Source: Prevotella sp. UBA6447
GTDB lineage: Bacteria > Bacteroidota > Bacteroidia > Bacteroidales > Bacteroidaceae
DNA: 64,000 nt
Assembly (NCBI GenBank): GCA_002437115.1
Contig: DJOD01000013.1
Span: forward strand, 32,234-96,233
Reading direction: 5' to 3'
A model generated the notes under the pieces. That model worked only from the letters and a program-made list of their open reading frames with translations. It had not been told where the DNA came from and searched no databases. This document shows, piece after piece, positions 61,203 through 64,000 of this stretch (the stretch's first letter is position 1; the number at the start of each line of letters is the position of its first letter). The position numbers were made by a program, and so were the translations under genes.

Positions 61203-61243
61203 TTCTTAACGCTTTCTGTTTTTCATTCAATGAGTCGAACCGT

Positions 61244-61435
61244 TCACCATACTTCATAGTTCGTAGGCTGGTCATCGCCTGCGGGCTGCTGGTCAGCATC
61301 GCCGCCATAGCCAATTTCCTTCTCATTCTCGTCGTCAAACTTTCCTTCCAATCCTGTAGTGCTCGCAGCAAGAATGGTCTGCGGCTCTACAACCATGATT
61401 TTTAAATCCGGTCGCACATAAATTTTCTTTTCCAT
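61244..61435 (-). CDS. 63-aa peptide of the MKKxYxxPxxxV...LLAxS type
   Basis: The product MEKKIYVRPDLKIMVVEPQT followed by ILAASTTGLEG has the conserved start of a large group of short Bacteroidales peptides (Lys-rich start, aromatic, Pro, beta strand, then ILAAS), with a variable acidic, Gly-rich tail ending QPTNYEVW. There is no standard signal peptide. Function is unknown; leader-like N-terminus plus variable core is reminiscent of peptide precursors. It precedes the 821-aa secreted protein gene by 41 bp on the same strand. Confidence 0.65.
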   Translation of the reverse strand: MEKKIYVRPDLKIMVVEPQTILAASTTGLEGKFDDENEKEIGYGGDADQQPAGDDQPTNYEVW

Positions 61436-61796
61436 AACAAATAAAAATTATAAATGCGCATGCTGCGCTTATCCTGAAATTAAAAAAAATATCAATCAAG
61501 TCTTTTTTACACCGCAAAAGTACATAAGAAAATAAAAACACGGTGTTTATCATGATGAAATAAGCAGAATGTAACATAATTATAAATATTTTATAACACA
61601 TCTGCAACATGTTTTACATTTAGCTAACTCTTATTTTTTTCAAAGTATGAAAAAAGATTATAACTATGTCGCACAAAAAGATTTATCATCGCCATCCGAC
61701 AGCAAATCAATTTTGACCTAACCGAAACGACTTTGTAACAATGGTTTTGTAATTTTGCCAACAGATATAAAACGATTCATCATAAAAAAACAGATT
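61436..61796. other. AT-rich divergent promoter region
   Basis: The 361-bp spacer separates the 63-aa peptide gene (minus) from the phosphoesterase gene (plus). On the minus strand TACTTTTG (61515-61522) and on the plus strand TAATTTTG (61750-61757) fit the -7 element; neither has a clear TTG at 19-21 nt. No gene is seen. Confidence 0.5.
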
Positions 61797-63203
61797 ATGA
61801 AAAGAAAACTATTGTTTGCTGTGATGCTTGCTGCCGCCTTGTCGGCTGAAGCCAAAAACATCACTGGGCGCGTCACATCCAACGGCAAGGGATTGTCAGG
61901 AGTGGTAGTAACTGACGGAACCGGATTTGTCACGACAGCAACCGACGGAACATACACCATCGACGCAGCCGACAGTGCCGACTTCGTCTACGTCGTGACT
62001 CCCTCTGGCTATGTGGCCTCTTACGCTTCGGGCACGCCAGCATTCTACAAACCGCTCAACTCGAAGAACTTCGACTTCGAACTGTTCCGTTTCGGTGTTC
62101 CAAAAGGCACTTACACACTGCTCGGCATCAGCGACACCCAACCAGGCAGCGACCACGACTACGAAAGGCTCGAAAGCGAAGCCCTGCCCGACATACGCCG
62201 CACGGCCGCGTCCTACCAAGGGCGCAACACGCCAGTGGCTGCTCTCATCCTGGGAGACCTCGTATGGGATAACCTCGACACCTACAGGCGTTTCAAGACC
62301 GACATGCAAACGCTCGGGTGCCCTGTCTATACCGTCATAGGCAACCATGACCACGACATGTATGTTAACGACGACCACGCCAGTGCCGAGATCTACCGCC
62401 GCTACTTCGGACCTACCTATTATGCCTTCAACATCGGAAACGACTATTTCATCGTGCTCGACAACATCGTCTACAAAGGCAACAAAAAATATGACGAGGC
62501 CATAGACAACCAACAACTAAAATGGGTGGAAGGCTACCGTAAGTTCATACCCAAAGGCGCAAGGGTATTCGTGGCCATGCACTGCCCCGCCTACATCTAT
62601 CACGGCAAGAAGAAGCTCGTAGGAGCCGACAGACTGATGGACCTCCTGGCCGACTATAAGGTGTCGATCCTCAGCGGTCACACCCACGAGCAGTCCAACC
62701 TCCAGCTCCGTCCTAATGTAGTGGAACACATGGTGGGTGCAGTGTGTGGCGCATGGTGGATTTGGAATAGCCCTTACTGTAAAGACGGCACGCCGATGGG
62801 CTATCAGGTGTTCGAGTCTACACCGTCGCAACTGTCATGGTACTATAAGAGCCTTGGCCGCGACCAAAACTATCAGGTAGAGGTTGTCCCAACCGGAACA
62901 TTCCCTGGACACGAGAACGACGTGTGCGTGAAGGTTTGGAACTATGACGACCATTGGCGCGTAGAGCTGATCGAGGACGGCAAGAACCGTGGCAAGATGA
63001 AGCCGTTTGCCTCTACCGACCCTTACTATTTCTCATACCTCGACCGTGGTTATGCCACGGGCAAAAAGAAAGTGAGCGGCTTCCGCCAGCCTACGGTCAA
63101 CGGATATGCTTTCTTCTTCGCCCGTCCGTCGGCTAAGGCCAAACACGTGGCAGTACGCGTAACCGACCGCTTCGGACGTGTCTATACAGCAGAGGTAAAG
63201 TAA
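61797..63203 (+). CDS. Exported calcineurin-like metallophosphoesterase
   Basis: From the ATG at 61797 the protein has 468 aa and a signal peptide (MKRKLLFAVMLAAALSAEA). Residues 20-100 form a carboxypeptidase-regulatory-like sandwich (ITGRVTSNGKGLSGVVVTDG). The metallophosphoesterase core has D113 in ISDTQPG, GD at 153-154, GNHDHD at 182-187, AMHCPAY and SGHTHEQS. A C-terminal beta-sandwich follows (VRVTDRFGRVYTAEVK). Such proteins are phosphodiesterases or phosphatases at the cell surface; the substrate is not evident. A terminator follows at 63216-63254. Confidence 0.92.
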   Translation: MKRKLLFAVMLAAALSAEAKNITGRVTSNGKGLSGVVVTDGTGFVTTATDGTYTIDAADSADFVYVVTPSGYVASYASGTPAFYKPLNSKNFDFELFRFGVPKGTYTLLGISDTQPGSDHDYERLESEALPDIRRTAASYQGRNTPVAALILGDLVWDNLDTYRRFKTDMQTLGCPVYTVIGNHDHDMYVNDDHASAEIYRRYFGPTYYAFNIGNDYFIVLDNIVYKGNKKYDEAIDNQQLKWVEGYRKFIPKGARVFVAMHCPAYIYHGKKKLVGADRLMDLLADYKVSILSGHTHEQSNLQLRPNVVEHMVGAVCGAWWIWNSPYCKDGTPMGYQVFESTPSQLSWYYKSLGRDQNYQVEVVPTGTFPGHENDVCVKVWNYDDHWRVELIEDGKNRGKMKPFASTDPYYFSYLDRGYATGKKKVSGFRQPTVNGYAFFFARPSAKAKHVAVRVTDRFGRVYTAEVK

Positions 63204-63215
63204 ATCTCCCACTGC

Positions 63216-63254
63216 TTCATGTCTGGTGGATATGACCCACCAGACATGAATTTT
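63216..63254. terminator. Terminator behind the phosphoesterase gene
   Basis: TTCATGTCTGGTGG (63216-63229) and CCACCAGACATGAA (63237-63250) form a perfect 14-bp stem with a 7-nt loop, followed by TTTT. Confidence 0.9.
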
Positions 63255-63369
63255 GTAAGCTACACACTTTTACAATAAATTACCGGATCGCCACACTGTT
63301 GTATCTCTTATATGTCCCACAACGCAAAGTGCTGTTTCCTCAGCAACAAAAGTTGCATCTCTTATATAT

Positions 63370-64000
63370 CTACATCAAACCACAACCAGTCGGGAATATG
63401 TGCTTGCCATGAGTTCCTTGAAAGAAAGCCATGGAATTCGGCAGTCCATTTTCTTTCATCATCACCTTCGCAACATTCCGTGATGCGAATGATGCGTTGT
63501 AGGAAAAGTCCAGTTGGTTCTTGTGTCTTGCCTGACAATGCGTAAGACCAGAGAACTGCTTTGCATCGCGGAAACAAAACTCAATCTGGAATCTTGAGCG
63601 ATATGTGCGCAATACATCCTCACCCGACATGGATGTCTTTGTGGAGAAGAAAAGTTTGTGCCTGCCATTAGGCATAATCCAAATGACAAGGCGCACTTTC
63701 TGCTTCAGTGCCTTTGAATAGGCAATGAGTGTGTAGGCTGTGCCTTCAAGTCCCTCTATGTGCATCTCCGTCATTCGTGTGAGGTCAAGTTTCTTACAAT
63801 TGATTTTTCCGTCAAGTGTTTTCGGACGTCCAGGTTTCTTGGAACGCGGCCCAGTGTACACATAGTGTAGGCTGGCCGTGTCTCTGAAACGGCTGACTAG
63901 ATGGAATCCATGCTCCTTGATTCCATCCACAAACGGGCGGATAGAGAAAAATGCGTCTGCAACAATGATGTCGGACACTTCCAACAGGTCTTTCCTGTAA
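63370..64000 (-). mobile_element. IS4-type DDE transposase, cut by the window edge
   Basis: The minus-strand frame is open to the last base of the window (reading YRKDLLEVSDIIVADAFFS at the edge), so the N-terminus lies outside. Visible landmarks are VADAFFSIRPFVDGIKEHGF (second catalytic Asp region), and TYRSRFQIEFCFRDAKQFSG, the Y-(2)-R-(3)-E-(6)-K box of IS4-like transposases. The C-terminal LDFSYNASFASRNVAKVM is also typical. The stop is at 63370. Terminal repeats were not identified; two similar 17-nt direct repeats (TTGTATCTCTTATATGT and TTGCATCTCTTATATAT) occur at about 63299 and 63353. Confidence 0.85.

Overview
The window is a chromosomal segment of an anaerobic, fermentative gut-type Bacteroidales, most likely Prevotellaceae. 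The indicators are two SusC/SusD pairs, a one-protein hybrid two-component regulator, many promoters of the Bacteroidetes form TTTG/TTG - 19-20 nt - TAnnTTTG, pyruvate formate-lyase with its activase, and secreted proteins with short Prevotella-style C-terminal tails. Coding DNA is GC-rich and spacers are AT-rich. No tRNA, rRNA or CRISPR array was recognised.

Layout. 1-4.0 kb: minus-strand housekeeping genes (pyrE, SRPBCC protein, argH, a cysteine-rich lipoprotein) and an NlpE-like lipoprotein. 4.0-31.9 kb: the main accessory locus. A minus-strand series runs FAS1 lipoprotein, SusC, SusD, FAS1, FAS1, SusC, SusD, small secreted protein, two paralogous HExxH secreted proteins and a hybrid two-component sensor/regulator. 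A divergent 808-aa secreted repeat protein stands across a 378-bp control region. The locus has no recognisable glycoside hydrolase, lyase or esterase. It therefore looks like a SusCD uptake system for a proteinaceous or glycoprotein ligand, with fasciclin-domain surface lipoproteins and zincin-like proteins in place of CAZymes. This is the best candidate for an undescribed system.

32.4-34.3 kb: a decayed mobile-element relic directly behind fmt (IS1595-type transposase tail, frameshifted membrane protein, RecG-like ATP-binding pseudogene, integrase fragment). 34.3-42.8 kb: fmt, a tricorn-like S41 protease, an APH-fold sugar-kinase candidate, a Ser-type sulfatase and, divergently, its anaerobic sulfatase-maturing enzyme; this suggests mucin or sulfated-glycan use. 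43-48.8 kb: a DUF5020-like outer-membrane protein, an SLC13 transporter with a large internal deletion, a YdiJ-like FAD/Fe-S dehydrogenase, a 60-aa membrane protein and a beta-carbonic anhydrase. The dehydrogenase and the small membrane protein are preceded by imperfect copies of the same ~230-bp promoter/leader.

49-64 kb: an AT-rich orphan, pflB-pflA, an Rpn/PD-(D/E)XK protein with 21-bp heptad repeats, a 41-aa ORF coupled to rpe, a periplasmic thioredoxin-nitroreductase fusion, an ECF sigma factor, a DUF3810-type membrane zincin, a large secreted repeat protein with a 63-aa peptide gene, a secreted metallophosphoesterase, and an IS4-type transposase running off the right edge. Functional names come from motif recognition and memory of families; no database search was run.
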